From an uncultured Bacteroidales bacterium (GTDB lineage: Bacteria; Bacteroidota; Bacteroidia; Bacteroidales; UBA932), in assembly GCA_944322565.1 (NCBI GenBank), contig CALUPG010000001.1, forward strand, positions 247,248-311,247: DNA of 64,000 nucleotides, read 5' to 3'. The position numbers and the translations under genes were made by a program. The notes under the pieces are model-generated. The model was given only the letters and a program-made list of their open reading frames with translations, was not told the DNA's origin and searched no databases. Within the stretch, counting starts at the first letter, position 1; every line of letters begins with the position of its first letter. This document shows, piece by piece, positions 53,896-62,950 of this stretch.

Positions 53896-54084
53896 TTATT
53901 TAATCTCACGATGGAGAGTGACTTTCTTCAGGTAAGGATTGTATTTCATACGCTCCAGACGCTGAGTTGTATTCTTTTTGTTCTTGGTAGTGATGTACCT
54001 TGAAATCCCGGGAACACCGCTTTCCCTCTGTTCCGTGCATTCCAGAATTACCTGAACCCTGTTGCCTTTTGCTTTCTTTGCCAT
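53896..54084 (-). CDS. rpmG: Ribosomal protein bL33
   Basis: 62 residues. Typical L33 features are [30 protein letters not shown] and the C-terminal [17 protein letters not shown]. The zinc cysteines of the C+ form are lacking except for one, so this is the C- paralogue type. It lies between rpmB and the DUF4295 gene. Confidence 0.96.
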   Translation of the reverse strand: MAKKAKGNRVQVILECTEQRESGVPGISRYITTKNKKNTTQRLERMKYNPYLKKVTLHREIK

Positions 54085-54095
54085 AATCCTCCGAA

Positions 54096-54338
54096 TTAAA
54101 CAAGACCTACATAACCTTTCTTCTGAGCATCCTTGACAACCGCATCAAGGCCATTCTTCTCGATTGTCCTGATGCCTTTGCAAGACACCTTAAGGGTAAT
54201 GAACCTCTGCTCTGCCTCCGACCAGAACTTCTTGGTCTTGAGATTCAGGGCAAAAACGCGCTTTGTGCGCCTCTTGGAATGGGAAACATTGTTTCCTACC
54301 ATTCTCTTTCTACCTGTTACTTGACAAACCTTTGCCAT
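54096..54338 (-). CDS. rpmB: Ribosomal protein bL28
   Basis: 80 residues. [20 protein letters not shown] with the conserved [11 protein letters not shown] segment and [19 protein letters not shown]. It is the first gene of the rpmB-rpmG-DUF4295 operon, with a -7 element at 54361-54368. Confidence 0.97.
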   Translation of the reverse strand: MAKVCQVTGRKRMVGNNVSHSKRRTKRVFALNLKTKKFWSEAEQRFITLKVSCKGIRTIEKNGLDAVVKDAQKKGYVGLV

Positions 54339-54360
54339 TATTTGTACTTTTTAAATATTT

Positions 54361-54368
54361 CAAATGTA
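54361..54368 (-). promoter_or_regulatory. -7 promoter element (TACATTTG) for rpmB-rpmG-DUF4295
   Basis: Minus-strand match to TAnnTTTG, 22 bases before ATG 54338. Confidence 0.55.
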
Positions 54369-54475
54369 AATCCGTCTGTTCCAAAGACATTTTCAGACTC
54401 ACGCCTGATACGGAGGGCTGCAAATATCGTATAAATTTTTCTAATTAACAAGAAAATTTCCGTTTAACAGGAAAA

Positions 54476-55825
54476 CTATACGAATTTGAGAATCCTTCTC
54501 CATCTGATATTCTTCGGAAAACCTTTGTTTCTGTCAGATGAGAACCATATCACGGACGGCTTCCCGACCACATGATCTTCAGGTACAAAACCCCAATATC
54601 TTGAATCCAGTGAGTTATGCCTGTTATCTCCCATCATGAAGTAATAATCCTGTCTGAAAGTATAGTCCCGAGCCTCTTCCCCATTTATGAAAATGCGCCC
54701 GTCATCAGTCACCTTCAGGTCGTTCCCCTCATAAACCTCGACAATCCTTCTGTAAAGAGGCAGATTGTCAGGCGTAAGCTCCACCGTCACGCCTTTCTGA
54801 GGAATCCATATCGGCCCGTAGTTGTCTCTCGTCCATCTGAACTGTTTCGCAAACGGGAAAAGCATCAGATAGGAGTCCGGAAAATCCGGAGGCCAGACAT
54901 CAATATTCTCTTCAACGGACACGACATTGGAGTACTGCCTGATACCGTCCAGCATTGAAGCTGTCAGCGGCAGGTCATAATACCCGGGCAGACGGGAGTC
55001 GAATCTGATTTCAGAAGCATTGACTCCGAGCTTTTCCAGATTCTTCGGATTAATCTGATTTCCGTCCGTCACCACCTTGTATGTGGACTGGACTCCCGGA
55101 TATATTTCCTGTGCCTGCGAATTGATGTAGACTCTGCCGTCTCTGACTTCGAGTGTGTCGCCGGCAACGGCAACACATCTTTTCACATAGTGGTCTTTCT
55201 TGTCCATCGGACGGACCTTTACCGGACCGAGCTGTGAAATGGTGTAGTCTCTTCCGTTCAGCCGGACCATTGCATAATAGTCTTCGGCAGGAGCCTTCGT
55301 CAATATTGTATCCCCATGCGGAAATCCGAAAACGACATAATCGCCCCGCTTGACATGTCCGAATCCCTTAAGTCTCCTGTAGTCAGTGTGAATGAGGGTG
55401 GAGTAGGATTCCTTGCCGTTGGGCAGGACATTATGCGTAAAAGGTATCGTAAGCGGTGTCTGAGGGACACGAGGCCCGTATGCAAGTTTGCTGACGAAAA
55501 GGTGATCCCCCGTAAGGAGGGAACTTTCCATAGAGGACGAAGGAATCTTGAAAGCCTGGAAAAAGAAGATGTTGATGAATGTCACGACGACCACAGCAAA
55601 GATTATGGCGTCAAGCCAGTCAAGAAAAACATTTCTCTTCTCATCATCCTTGTAGTCCTTTTTCCAGAACATCCATTTCACCTTGCGGGTAATATGGTGG
55701 TCGAATATGACTGCAAGGCCGAGAAGCCACCACCAGTTTCCGAGCCATATGACCCACAGGAGATAAAGCACGGCCCAAAAAGAGAACCTTGCCCACCGGC
55801 TGTGAAACAATTCCTTCAGGCTCAT
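54476..55825 (-). CDS. lepB: Signal peptidase I
   Basis: About 449 residues from ATG 55825; the TTG just before it is less likely. Two N-terminal membrane segments (about 15-40 and 70-92) precede the catalytic Ser (S98) in KIPSSSMESSLLTGD. The general base is K215 in YVKRCVAVAGDTL. The C-terminal box is GDNRHNSLDSRYWGFV. A large insertion between the Lys region and the C-terminal box makes it much longer than the 324-residue E. coli enzyme, as usual in Bacteroidetes. It is the last gene of the thrS run, ten bases after rplT. Confidence 0.93.
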   Translation of the reverse strand: MSLKELFHSRWARFSFWAVLYLLWVIWLGNWWWLLGLAVIFDHHITRKVKWMFWKKDYKDDEKRNVFLDWLDAIIFAVVVVTFINIFFFQAFKIPSSSMESSLLTGDHLFVSKLAYGPRVPQTPLTIPFTHNVLPNGKESYSTLIHTDYRRLKGFGHVKRGDYVVFGFPHGDTILTKAPAEDYYAMVRLNGRDYTISQLGPVKVRPMDKKDHYVKRCVAVAGDTLEVRDGRVYINSQAQEIYPGVQSTYKVVTDGNQINPKNLEKLGVNASEIRFDSRLPGYYDLPLTASMLDGIRQYSNVVSVEENIDVWPPDFPDSYLMLFPFAKQFRWTRDNYGPIWIPQKGVTVELTPDNLPLYRRIVEVYEGNDLKVTDDGRIFINGEEARDYTFRQDYYFMMGDNRHNSLDSRYWGFVPEDHVVGKPSVIWFSSDRNKGFPKNIRWRRILKFV

Positions 55826-55835
55826 CAACAGTTGA

Positions 55836-56180
55836 CTATTTTACAGAATTTATGATTGCTTCGAATGCCTGCGGATTGTTCATGGCAAGGTCTGCAAGAA
55901 CCTTACGGTTAAGCCCGATGTTCTGCTTAGACAATCTGCCCATAAACTGAGAATATGTCATGCCGTACTGGCGTGCGGCAGCATTGATTCTCTGAATCCA
56001 GAGAGCGCGGAAAGAGCGCTTCTTGGCTTTACGGTCACGGTATGCGTAGGTAAGACCTTTCTCATAGGTATTCTTGGCTACCGTCCAAACATTTCTTCTT
56101 GCAAGAAAATAGCCGCGGGTTTTCTTGAGGATTTTCTTGCGGCGTGCCCTTGAGGCAACAGCATTTACCGATCTTGGCAT
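55836..56180 (-). CDS. rplT: Ribosomal protein bL20
   Basis: 114 residues. The N-terminal basic stretch [20 protein letters not shown], then [20 protein letters not shown] and [20 protein letters not shown] are all conserved. It is essential for early 50S assembly and in many bacteria represses the infC-rpmI-rplT operon. It follows rpmI after 80 bp. Confidence 0.97.
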   Translation of the reverse strand: MPRSVNAVASRARRKKILKKTRGYFLARRNVWTVAKNTYEKGLTYAYRDRKAKKRSFRALWIQRINAAARQYGMTYSQFMGRLSKQNIGLNRKVLADLAMNNPQAFEAIINSVK

Positions 56181-56260
56181 AAATTCAATTTTTTATGGAT
56201 ACAGTGCCCGGGATTATCCGGAACTTCCGACTGTATTCCAAGTTAAACATTTGTTAATAA

Positions 56261-56455
56261 TTAGATGGCCAACAAAGCTTTGACTCTCTTCTGGTCAACT
56301 GAATCAATCAGTCCGAAATGAGTCAAATTTCTCTTCTGCTTTTTGGTCTTTTTGGTGAGAATGTGGCTCTTGTAAGCGTGTTTTCTCTTGATTTTTCCCG
56401 TTCCGGTAAGCGTGAAACGCTTTTTCGAACCGGAGTTGGTCTTCATCTTTGGCAT
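56261..56455 (-). CDS. rpmI: Ribosomal protein bL35
   Basis: 64 residues. [20 protein letters not shown] is the standard start, with [20 protein letters not shown] following. It is in the conserved infC-rpmI-rplT order, 39 bp after infC. Confidence 0.97.
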   Translation of the reverse strand: MPKMKTNSGSKKRFTLTGTGKIKRKHAYKSHILTKKTKKQKRNLTHFGLIDSVDQKRVKALLAI

Positions 56456-56494
56456 AATTGAATTATTTGACTGTTAGTAATTTATAATAAAATG

Positions 56495-57115
56495 TCATTT
56501 CTTCTTCACAGGAGCAATCATCATTATCATGCGCTTGCCCTCAAGCTTAGGCATCTGCTCCGCCCTTCCATACTCCTCAAGTTCTACCGCAAAACGCAGC
56601 AGGAGCTTCTCTCCCTGATCGGAATAAAGGATGGAGCGTCCTTTGAAAAACACCGAAGCCTTCACCTTGGAACCTTCCTGAAGGAACTCCATTGCATGCT
56701 TCAGCTTGAACTGGAAATCATGCTCGTCAGTATTCGGTCCGAAGCGGATTTCCTTGATGACTATCTTGGCCGAATTGGACTTCATCTCCTTCGCCTTTTT
56801 CTTCTGCTGATAGAGATATTTCTGATAGTCAATAATCTTGCACACCGGAGGGTCTGCCTTTGCACTTATCTCTACCAGATCAAGTCCGAGCTCGTCAGCC
56901 ATCTTCATGGCCTGCGTAATAGGATAGATTCCCTGCTCCTCAATATTGTCGCCTACGATGCGAACCTTCGGAGCCGTAATCTCTTCATTGATTCTCAATC
57001 CGTTCTCGTCCCTGGCCGATTTCCTTTGGCCATTTCTGTCAGGACGGCCTGCTCCCGGCCCGGATGGCTTTGGACCATTGAAACGGGGTGCAGATGGTCT
57101 GAATGGTGCTGCGAT
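56495..57115 (-). CDS. infC: Translation initiation factor IF-3, apparent ATC start
   Basis: The conserved IF-3 body runs from about 56998 ([17 protein letters not shown] through FFKGRS to [11 protein letters not shown]). The same frame continues upstream without ATG, GTG or a good TTG through a Gly/Pro/Arg-rich extension to an in-frame stop near 57130. Between them lies a strong Shine-Dalgarno AGGAGG (57124-57129), eight bases before an ATC codon at 57115, giving 206 residues. infC uses AUU in E. coli and related rare codons elsewhere, so that IF-3 represses its own synthesis. An internal TTG at 56998 (167 residues) is the other option but lacks such a site. The extension begins [17 protein letters not shown]. 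Confidence 0.9.
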   Translation of the reverse strand: MAAPFRPSAPRFNGPKPSGPGAGRPDRNGQRKSARDENGLRINEEITAPKVRIVGDNIEEQGIYPITQAMKMADELGLDLVEISAKADPPVCKIIDYQKYLYQQKKKAKEMKSNSAKIVIKEIRFGPNTDEHDFQFKLKHAMEFLQEGSKVKASVFFKGRSILYSDQGEKLLLRFAVELEEYGRAEQMPKLEGKRMIMMIAPVKKK

Positions 57116-57123
57116 AAATGTGT

Positions 57124-57129
57124 CCTCCT
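57124..57129 (-). promoter_or_regulatory. Shine-Dalgarno sequence that sets the infC start
   Basis: AGGAGG on the minus strand, eight bases before the ATC at 57115. The upstream in-frame stop overlaps it. In a genome where such sites are scarce, this supports initiation at the rare codon. Confidence 0.65.
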
Positions 57130-57162
57130 AAAATTTTAATTAATACTATGTGCTGAAAAAGG

Positions 57163-59121
57163 CTATGAAAGCTGAGCCTTTACCTCTGAAGCAACCAGAG
57201 CGGCAAAGTCACCAACAGACATTGAACCTTCATCTTTTCCTCCCTGTCTTCTGACAGAAACCGTCCCGTCTGACATTTCCTTCTCCCCGACAATCACAAT
57301 GAAAGGAATCCTCTTGAGCTCACTCTCCCGGATTCTCTTGCCGATTGTCTCGTTTCTGTCGTCCATTGAGGCGCGAATATCGGAATTATTCAGCAAATCA
57401 CAAACTTTTTTTGCATAATCTGTAAATTTTTCACTTACAGGGAGAATGATTGCCTGATCAGGGGTCAGCCAGAGCGGAAGTTTCCCTCCGGTATGCTCAA
57501 GGAGCACTGCCACGAATCTCTCGAGGGAACCGAACGGCGCCCTATGAATCATGACCGGACGATGCTTCAGTCCGTCGCTTCCGGTATATTCAAGTTCAAA
57601 CCTTTCAGGCAGGTTGTAATCCACCTGGATAGTTCCGAGCTGCCACTTTCTTCCTATGGCATCCTTCACCATGAAATCAAGCTTAGGTCCGTAGAATGCA
57701 GCCTCACCATACTCCACGACCGTATTCAGACCCTTTTCAGCAGCGGCATCTATGATAGCCTGTTCCGCCTTGGCCCAATTCTCGTCAGACCCGATGTATT
57801 TTTCCTTGTTGTCCGGGTCCCGAAGGGAAATCTGAGCAACATATTCATTGAAATTCAATGTCTTGAAGACATAAAGAATAATATCAATGACCTTGCAGAA
57901 CTCTTCCTTCAGCTGATCTGGACGGCAGAAAAGATGGGCGTCATCCTGAGTGAATCCGCGCACCCTTGTCAATCCGTGGAGTTCACCGCTCTGCTCGTAG
58001 CGGTACACTGTGCCGAACTCAGCAAACCTCAGAGGAAGATCCTTGTATGAACGGGGCTTTGTCCTGTAGATTTCACAGTGATGAGGACAGTTCATCGGCT
58101 TGAGAAGGAACTCTTCTCCCTCCTGCGGAGTATGAATCGGCTGGAATGAATCCTTGCCGTACTTTGCATAATGTCCCGAAGTCACATAAAGCTCCTTGTT
58201 GCCGATATGCGGAGTAATCACAGGAAGATATCCGTATGACTTCTGGACCTTCCGGAGAAAATTCTCAAGGCGTTCACGAAGCTCTGCACCTTTAGGCAGC
58301 CACAGGGGAAGACCCTGGCCTACCCTCGGGGAAAATGCGAAAAGCTCCATCTCCTTGCCGAGCTTCCTGTGGTCGCGCTTCTTGGCTTCTTCAAGCATTG
58401 CCACATACTCGTCCAGCATGGATTTCTTAGGGAATGTGATACCATATATACGGGTGAGCATCTGACGCTTCTCATCCCCCCTCCAATATGCTCCGGCAAT
58501 AGAGGTCAGCTTGACAGCCTTGATAACCGAGGTATCACGAAGATGCGGGCCGCGGCAAAGGTCTGTGAAATGGCCGTTGGTATAGAACGTAATGGTCCCG
58601 TCCTGAAGTTCTCCGATGAGCTCGCATTTGTACTCGTCGCCCTTCTCTGTGAAAGACTTGAGGGCTTCAGCTTTTGATACCTCCTTCCTCTCAAAGACTT
58701 CCTTTGTACGGGCAAGTTCAATCATCTTATCCTCGATGGCCTTGAGATCCGACTCGGCAATCTGCCTGCCCTCAAGGTCCACATCATAATAGAATCCGTT
58801 CTCTATGGCCGGCCCGATACCGAATTTCACTCCGGGATAAAGACTTTCAAGCGCCTCTGCCATAAGATGTGACGACGAATGCCAGAAAACATGCTTCGCC
58901 TCATCATCCTCCCACTTCAGGAGCCTTACGGAAGAATTCTCCTCAATAGGACGCGTAAGGTCGTATGTCGTTCCCTTTCCTGTTGTATCAGATGCCGCCG
59001 TAACATGTACGGCAAGAACTTCCGCCGCAAGCTTTGGGCTGATACTCTGCGCTATCTCATAGCCGGTGACACCCTTTTCAAAGGTCTTCACGCTACCGTC
59101 AGGAAATGTAATCTCAATCAT
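57163..59121 (-). CDS. thrS: Threonyl-tRNA synthetase
   Basis: 652 residues. TGS domain (1 to about 62), tRNA second additional domain with the editing site (about 65-225, [11 protein letters not shown]), class II catalytic core with zinc ligands in the [10 protein letters not shown] and [11 protein letters not shown] segments, and anticodon-binding domain (about 545-652). It charges tRNA-Thr. It is the first gene of the thrS-infC-rpmI-rplT-lepB run. A -7 element lies 46 bases upstream. Confidence 0.96.
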   Translation of the reverse strand: MIEITFPDGSVKTFEKGVTGYEIAQSISPKLAAEVLAVHVTAASDTTGKGTTYDLTRPIEENSSVRLLKWEDDEAKHVFWHSSSHLMAEALESLYPGVKFGIGPAIENGFYYDVDLEGRQIAESDLKAIEDKMIELARTKEVFERKEVSKAEALKSFTEKGDEYKCELIGELQDGTITFYTNGHFTDLCRGPHLRDTSVIKAVKLTSIAGAYWRGDEKRQMLTRIYGITFPKKSMLDEYVAMLEEAKKRDHRKLGKEMELFAFSPRVGQGLPLWLPKGAELRERLENFLRKVQKSYGYLPVITPHIGNKELYVTSGHYAKYGKDSFQPIHTPQEGEEFLLKPMNCPHHCEIYRTKPRSYKDLPLRFAEFGTVYRYEQSGELHGLTRVRGFTQDDAHLFCRPDQLKEEFCKVIDIILYVFKTLNFNEYVAQISLRDPDNKEKYIGSDENWAKAEQAIIDAAAEKGLNTVVEYGEAAFYGPKLDFMVKDAIGRKWQLGTIQVDYNLPERFELEYTGSDGLKHRPVMIHRAPFGSLERFVAVLLEHTGGKLPLWLTPDQAIILPVSEKFTDYAKKVCDLLNNSDIRASMDDRNETIGKRIRESELKRIPFIVIVGEKEMSDGTVSVRRQGGKDEGSMSVGDFAALVASEVKAQLS

Positions 59122-59166
59122 AACTCTATATCTCTATATTTTGTATTCTGCTCTTTTACAAGACTG

Positions 59167-59174
59167 CAAAGGTA
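59167..59174 (-). promoter_or_regulatory. -7 promoter element (TACCTTTG) for the thrS operon
   Basis: Minus-strand match to TAnnTTTG. It lies 12 bp from the opposing element of the DUF4199 gene. Confidence 0.55.
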
Positions 59175-59186
59175 TAAATTTTTTTC

Positions 59187-59194
59187 TATCTTTG
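59187..59194 (+). promoter_or_regulatory. -7 promoter element (TATCTTTG) for the DUF4199 gene
   Basis: Match to TAnnTTTG, 20 bases before ATG 59215. Confidence 0.5.
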
Positions 59195-59214
59195 CTCTCC
59201 ATTATATATATAAT

Positions 59215-59778
59215 ATGAAAAGCAAACTGAACAGAAGAAATCTATGGAATAATGCCGGACAGAGCGGGGCAATACTTGGCCTGGCCACCACAGCCATAAT
59301 GTTCGCAAACCAGCTTTGCAGCGAAGCTTTTTCTACTCCGGAACTGCGGATGACGGGCTTGACAGCCAGCATTCTCCTATGGGTCATAAAATTCGGAGGC
59401 TGCATCTGGCTGATGCGATTTTTCATGATTCGCCTGTGCCGTAAATATCCGGAGGCGACCAATGCCGACACAATGATATTCGGCACTGCCACCGCGTTTC
59501 TTTCAGCCCTCATTTTTGCGGCATTCAATCTGGCCAACATACTGTTCATCTCACCAGAGCTCATGCAAGAAGAATTTGACATAATCATGCAGTCCTATTC
59601 ACAATTTCTTGATTACAATACTCTTTCCAAGAAGGAAGAGATGATGGACACATATCCGCTGATATCATTCATCAGCACACTCGGATACTGTTATCTCTAC
59701 GGGACAGCACTGTCAGCCATATTGTCACGCTACATTCCCAAAATAGACCCGTTTGCAGATATCAATTCAGAGGCTTAG
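59215..59778 (+). CDS. DUF4199-family membrane protein
   Basis: About 187 residues from ATG 59215; the longer frame upstream is antisense to thrS. Four hydrophobic segments lie at about 15-33, 48-70, 86-110 and 148-172. The pattern fits DUF4199, a Bacteroidetes membrane family commonly found just upstream of a DPM1-like glycosyltransferase, as here. Function is unknown. Its stop is followed directly by a 20-bp tandem array that fills the gap to the next gene. Confidence 0.8.
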   Translation: MKSKLNRRNLWNNAGQSGAILGLATTAIMFANQLCSEAFSTPELRMTGLTASILLWVIKFGGCIWLMRFFMIRLCRKYPEATNADTMIFGTATAFLSALIFAAFNLANILFISPELMQEEFDIIMQSYSQFLDYNTLSKKEEMMDTYPLISFISTLGYCYLYGTALSAILSRYIPKIDPFADINSEA

Positions 59779-59898
59779 CGAATCGACAAGCAGACAAACG
59801 AAAGGACAAGCAGCAAAACGAAAGGACAAGCAGCAAAACGACTTGACAAGCAGATAAACGAAAGAGCAAGCAGACAAACGAAAGAGCAAGCAGCAATG
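59779..59898 (+). repeat. Six 20-bp tandem repeats filling the gap before the glycosyltransferase gene
   Basis: Six units of exactly 20 bp, typified by CGAAAGGACAAGCAGCAAAA, begin at the base after the DUF4199 stop and end with the ATG at 59896-59898. Units differ by one to six bases. No other sequence lies between the two genes, so translation of the second gene must start within or after the array. Confidence 0.95.
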
Positions 59899-61140
59899 GG
59901 TGATATTTCAGGAATAAATTCAAATACTCAACAAATACAGCAGAAAATAATCCAGAATATGAATCCGTTACATGAAGACCGGCCATTAACAGGAAAAACA
60001 CAGAAGGACATTTCTGTCGTCATATCTCTGCTGAATGAGAAAGAGTCCTTGCCGGAGCTCGTCAGCTGGATAAGAACAGTAATGAAAGACAATGGTTTCA
60101 GCTATGAAATAATAATGATTGACGACGGCAGCAGCGACGGTTCATGGGAACTCATCAAGGAACTTGCCACAGAGAGAAACACCAATGCACATACTGGCAC
60201 TAAGACTGCAGCAGCCCCGGACTTCGGACAGACCAGTGCCACGGGAGATAGACCAGCAAGCGTCCCGGACAGTGGACAAAAAACAGCATCGGGCAGTGGA
60301 CAAGAAACAGCATCGGGCAGTGGACAAGAAGCAGCATCGGGCAGTGGACAAGAAGCAGGAGCAAATGACATCCGGGGCATCTCATTCAGGCGCAATTACG
60401 GCAAATCCGCCGCATTATTCTGGGGGTTCAAGGCCGCGGAAGGCCGTGTGGTCATCACCATGGACGCAGACCTGCAGGATTCGCCTGACGAAATACCCGG
60501 CCTATATAAAATGATTACTGAAGACGGATACGACCTGGTATCCGGGTGGAAACAGCACAGGAAAGACAACAAGCTCACAAAGAACATTCCATCAAAGATA
60601 TACAATGCCGCCGCAAGATGGCTGACAGGCATCCGTCTGCACGACATGAACTGCGGACTGAAAGCCTACCGTAACGAAGTCGTAAAAAACATCGAAGTTT
60701 ACGGAGAAATGCACCGGTTCATCCCATATCTTGCCAAGAATGCAGGATTTACCCGAATAGGAGAAAAGCCGGTCCACCACCAGAAGCGCAAATACGGCAA
60801 AAGCAAATTCGGCATGAGCCGCTTTGTCAACGGCTTCCTTGACCTGCTGTCAATCTGGTTCCTGTGCACTTTCGGCAAAAACCCGATGCATTTCTTCGGA
60901 CTCACCGGCATACTTATGTTCCTTGCAGGAGGCATCATCGCAGTCTGGCTCATCATAAGCAAGGTAGTCCATCAGCTGAACGGGCTTGACTTCCGGCCGG
61001 TCACAGACCAGCCGCTCTTCTATCTGGCACTTGTCGCTGTCCTGATGGGTGTAATGCTCTTCCTTTCCGGCTTCACCAGCGAACTCATTTCACGCAACAG
61101 CCCAAGCCGCAACAACTACAATATCAAGGCGCGCTTCTGA
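59896..61140 (+). CDS. DPM1-like family 2 glycosyltransferase with repeat insertion
   Basis: 414 residues from ATG 59896, or 393 from ATG 59959 (MNPLHEDRP). The GT-A domain has SVVISLLNEKESLPELV, the nucleotide-binding DDGSSDGS (76-83) and the DADLQD metal site (190-195). HDMNCGLKAYRN follows. Two C-terminal membrane helices (about 333-355 and 373-395) anchor it. It probably moves a sugar to a lipid carrier such as undecaprenyl phosphate. Residues about 95-157 are an extra low-complexity segment with 8-residue repeats (GSGQEAAS) inside the catalytic domain, between the second and third strands. The rest looks intact. Confidence 0.85.
   Translation: MGDISGINSNTQQIQQKIIQNMNPLHEDRPLTGKTQKDISVVISLLNEKESLPELVSWIRTVMKDNGFSYEIIMIDDGSSDGSWELIKELATERNTNAHTGTKTAAAPDFGQTSATGDRPASVPDSGQKTASGSGQETASGSGQEAASGSGQEAGANDIRGISFRRNYGKSAALFWGFKAAEGRVVITMDADLQDSPDEIPGLYKMITEDGYDLVSGWKQHRKDNKLTKNIPSKIYNAAARWLTGIRLHDMNCGLKAYRNEVVKNIEVYGEMHRFIPYLAKNAGFTRIGEKPVHHQKRKYGKSKFGMSRFVNGFLDLLSIWFLCTFGKNPMHFFGLTGILMFLAGGIIAVWLIISKVVHQLNGLDFRPVTDQPLFYLALVAVLMGVMLFLSGFTSELISRNSPSRNNYNIKARF
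60271..60357 (+). repeat. In-frame 24-bp tandem repeats in the glycosyltransferase gene
   Basis: About 3.6 units of 24 bp, each of the form AGTGGACAAGAAACAGCATC plus GGGC. Units start at 60271, 60295, 60319 and 60343. Each codes for eight residues, so gain or loss of units keeps the frame. Confidence 0.95.
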
Positions 61141-61141
61141 T

Positions 61142-61255
61142 AATTGCCTTGGCGGAGGCGGGGCAATTCCGGAGGCGGAGGCAATTCCGGAGGCGGGACA
61201 GTTCCGGAGGAGGGACAGTTCGTGAGGCAAAGTATTTTCGGAGGCGAGGCAGTTT
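61142..61255 (+). repeat. 17-bp tandem array before palindromic element copy 1
   Basis: Units close to CAGTTCCGGAGGAGGGA, about seven in a row, starting just after the glycosyltransferase stop. They lead straight into copy 1. They belong to the same family as the 23-bp units on the far side of the transposase (17 bp plus six extra bases). Confidence 0.85.
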
Positions 61256-61406
61256 GTGAGCGCGGCCGATGGATATATAAAATGGCTTCCAACGGCCGCG
61301 ATTTTGCCGGGAAAGTGTGGCGGATGGCATACTCAAACTGCCAACGGCCGCGAAATGGCTGCAATACCGCGCCCGATGGACATGCGTTTTGCCTTCCAAC
61401 GGCCGC
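61256..61406 (+). repeat. 151-bp palindromic (REP-like) element, copy 1
   Basis: Begins GTGAGCGCGGCC and ends AACGGCCGC. Three hairpins are possible. The outer two have 13-nt arms and 14-nt loops, with the first loop TATATAAAATGGCT. It ends eight bases from the stop codon of the RAYT gene. It has the same orientation as copies 2-4. Confidence 0.9.
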
Positions 61407-61413
61407 GGTCATT

Positions 61414-62349
61414 TCAATACAGCTGCATGACAATATCCAAATCCAGATTCAGGACTCTTGCAATTTGTTTCGGCGAAGAATTGAAGCGACGCTTCAGAGT
61501 ACTTATCAGCTTACATCTGCCGGCGACATTCAGGTCATTGGCACGTGATACATTGAATCTTTCCTCACATATGCCGACAACTGCTTTCGCAACAAATGAA
61601 TCCTGAAACACAATCTTTTTATGCATGCTTAACTGAGACTCTATCTCCGAATCCAAATCCTTGGACATAAAATACATAAAGGACTTTGATGTCCTGAACA
61701 AGCCTTCGACCTCAATATAATTCACGAAAGATTTCATATCAACCATATGTCCGGATATCGTTACGGGATTAATTGACTCCGGAATCCTTGTCTTTGTCTT
61801 AAACAGACGCCTTGATTCATTTAACCTAAGGCTATCACAACCACAGATATTCTTGGCCCTACAGTTAATATCACCGCTACAGATACTCTTAATATCACCG
61901 CTACGGATACTCTTACCGCCCAGACCATCCTCATCATGTCCAAAATATGCCCCAGCACTGCTCCATTTATATTCAAACGGATTCACGTTTATCCCTGCCG
62001 CGATAGGATTTCTCAGCACATAGGCGATTACTTGTTTCAGATACTCTTTATTATCAATCACCTTGATAATTGCAGGGACATTCTTCAATGTCTTGTATTC
62101 GTTGTACTTTCTCGTCATCCACAGCGAATATCTGCGTTTGAATCCTGTTATGAACTTTTTCGCCGTCTCCGCGTCACCCTTTACGACAATGTGCAAATGA
62201 TTGGACATCATACAATAAGCACAGATTTCAATATTCCGGTATATGAATGCACACAAAGCCAGATAATTGATACCCGTAATATAATCTTCGCTGTCCCGGA
62301 ACAACAGAGAAGACCTCAATGCATTTGTACAGATATGATAATAATTCAT
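61414..62349 (-). CDS. REP-associated tyrosine transposase (RAYT, Y1/HUH family)
   Basis: About 311 residues from ATG 62349; the frame is open eight codons upstream to a TTG. The HUH motif is H51-L-H53 in MMSNHLHIVVK. The catalytic tyrosine is Y110 in IAYVLRNPIAAGI, the position of YxxxNPxxA in RAYTs. The segment from about 230 to 311 is a C-terminal domain with helix-turn-helix character (VAGRCKLISTLKRRF, SSPKQIARVLNL), as in Bacteroidetes transposases of this type. RAYTs cut and join single-stranded DNA at REP hairpins. Four 151-bp palindromic elements flank this one. A 27-bp direct duplication lies inside the gene (61868-61915). The gene is intact. Confidence 0.85.
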   Translation of the reverse strand: MNYYHICTNALRSSLLFRDSEDYITGINYLALCAFIYRNIEICAYCMMSNHLHIVVKGDAETAKKFITGFKRRYSLWMTRKYNEYKTLKNVPAIIKVIDNKEYLKQVIAYVLRNPIAAGINVNPFEYKWSSAGAYFGHDEDGLGGKSIRSGDIKSICSGDINCRAKNICGCDSLRLNESRRLFKTKTRIPESINPVTISGHMVDMKSFVNYIEVEGLFRTSKSFMYFMSKDLDSEIESQLSMHKKIVFQDSFVAKAVVGICEERFNVSRANDLNVAGRCKLISTLKRRFNSSPKQIARVLNLDLDIVMQLY

Positions 62350-62572
62350 CTCGTATTTTTTCGTAAATAACAAATATTTATCTGTGTTCAGAAAAAATAC
62401 GCGTTTAAATTTTATCCCTTTGACATTATAGCAATTACAAGGTTAAATATGCCGAATTTTTCTGTATCCGCATCATAAGTTATTATCCTGCAAACACTTG
62501 ATAACACATCAATCAATACCAATTATGAAATCGCAGAACATTATTCATCCGGAAACAGAACATTTGCCTTTG
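62350..62572. other. AT-rich leader between the RAYT gene and the repeat arrays
   Basis: Non-coding and clearly more AT-rich than the flanking repeats. It should contain the RAYT promoter, but I see no exact TAnnTTTG on the minus strand. No gene or RNA recognised. Confidence 0.5.
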
Positions 62573-62719
62573 CAGGGCGAGCATTTCGTAAAGTGAAGGC
62601 GAGACATTCTCGGAGGCGAAGGCGAGGCATTTCGTAAAGCGGAGGCAAGGCATTTCGTAAAGCGAAGGCGAGGCATTTCGTAAAGCGAAGGCGAGGCATT
62701 CCCGGAGGCATGGCAGCTC
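62573..62719 (+). repeat. 23-bp tandem array before palindromic element copy 2
   Basis: About six units of 23 bp of the type CATTTCGTAAAGCGAAGGCG plus AGG, some with CCCGGAGGC in place of TCGTAAAGC. It ends directly at the start of copy 2. Confidence 0.9.
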
Positions 62720-62870
62720 GTGAGCGCGGCCGGTGGATATATAAAATGGCTTCCAACGGCCACGATTTTGCCGGGAAAGTGTGGCGGACGGCATACTCAA
62801 ACTGCCGACGGCCGCGAAATGGCTGCAATACCGCGCCCGATGGACATGCGTTTTACCTTCCAACGGCCGC
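62720..62870 (+). repeat. 151-bp palindromic (REP-like) element, copy 2
   Basis: Same length, start and end as copy 1, with few differences. The first hairpin has an internal mismatch (TCCAACGG instead of TCCACCGG). Confidence 0.9.
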
Positions 62871-62950
62871 AGATGAAAGGATGCACCGGCCACGCTGCAG
62901 ATGAAAAGATGCCCCGCCCTCGCTGACACAAGAGATTTGCCTTCGCTGAG
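62871..62950 (+). repeat. Short degenerate repeats after copy 2
   Basis: Units resembling CGCTGCAGATGAAAAGATGC, then a tract (about 62922-62950) that recurs after copy 3 (CTGACACAAGAGATTTGCCT and the bases following it). Confidence 0.75.

Noticed and set aside
54430..54475. Terminator after lepB
   Set aside because: A TTTTCC/GGAAA stem can be drawn but it is short and A/T-rich. Not reported as a feature.
59779..59898. CRISPR-like or origin iterons
   Set aside because: Units are contiguous with no spacers, and neither a rep gene nor dnaA is nearby. A simple tandem repeat explains it.
60102..60395. Minus-strand frame with repeated Cys/Pro/Leu motifs inside the glycosyltransferase gene
   Set aside because: It is the complement of the in-frame 24-bp repeats of the real gene.
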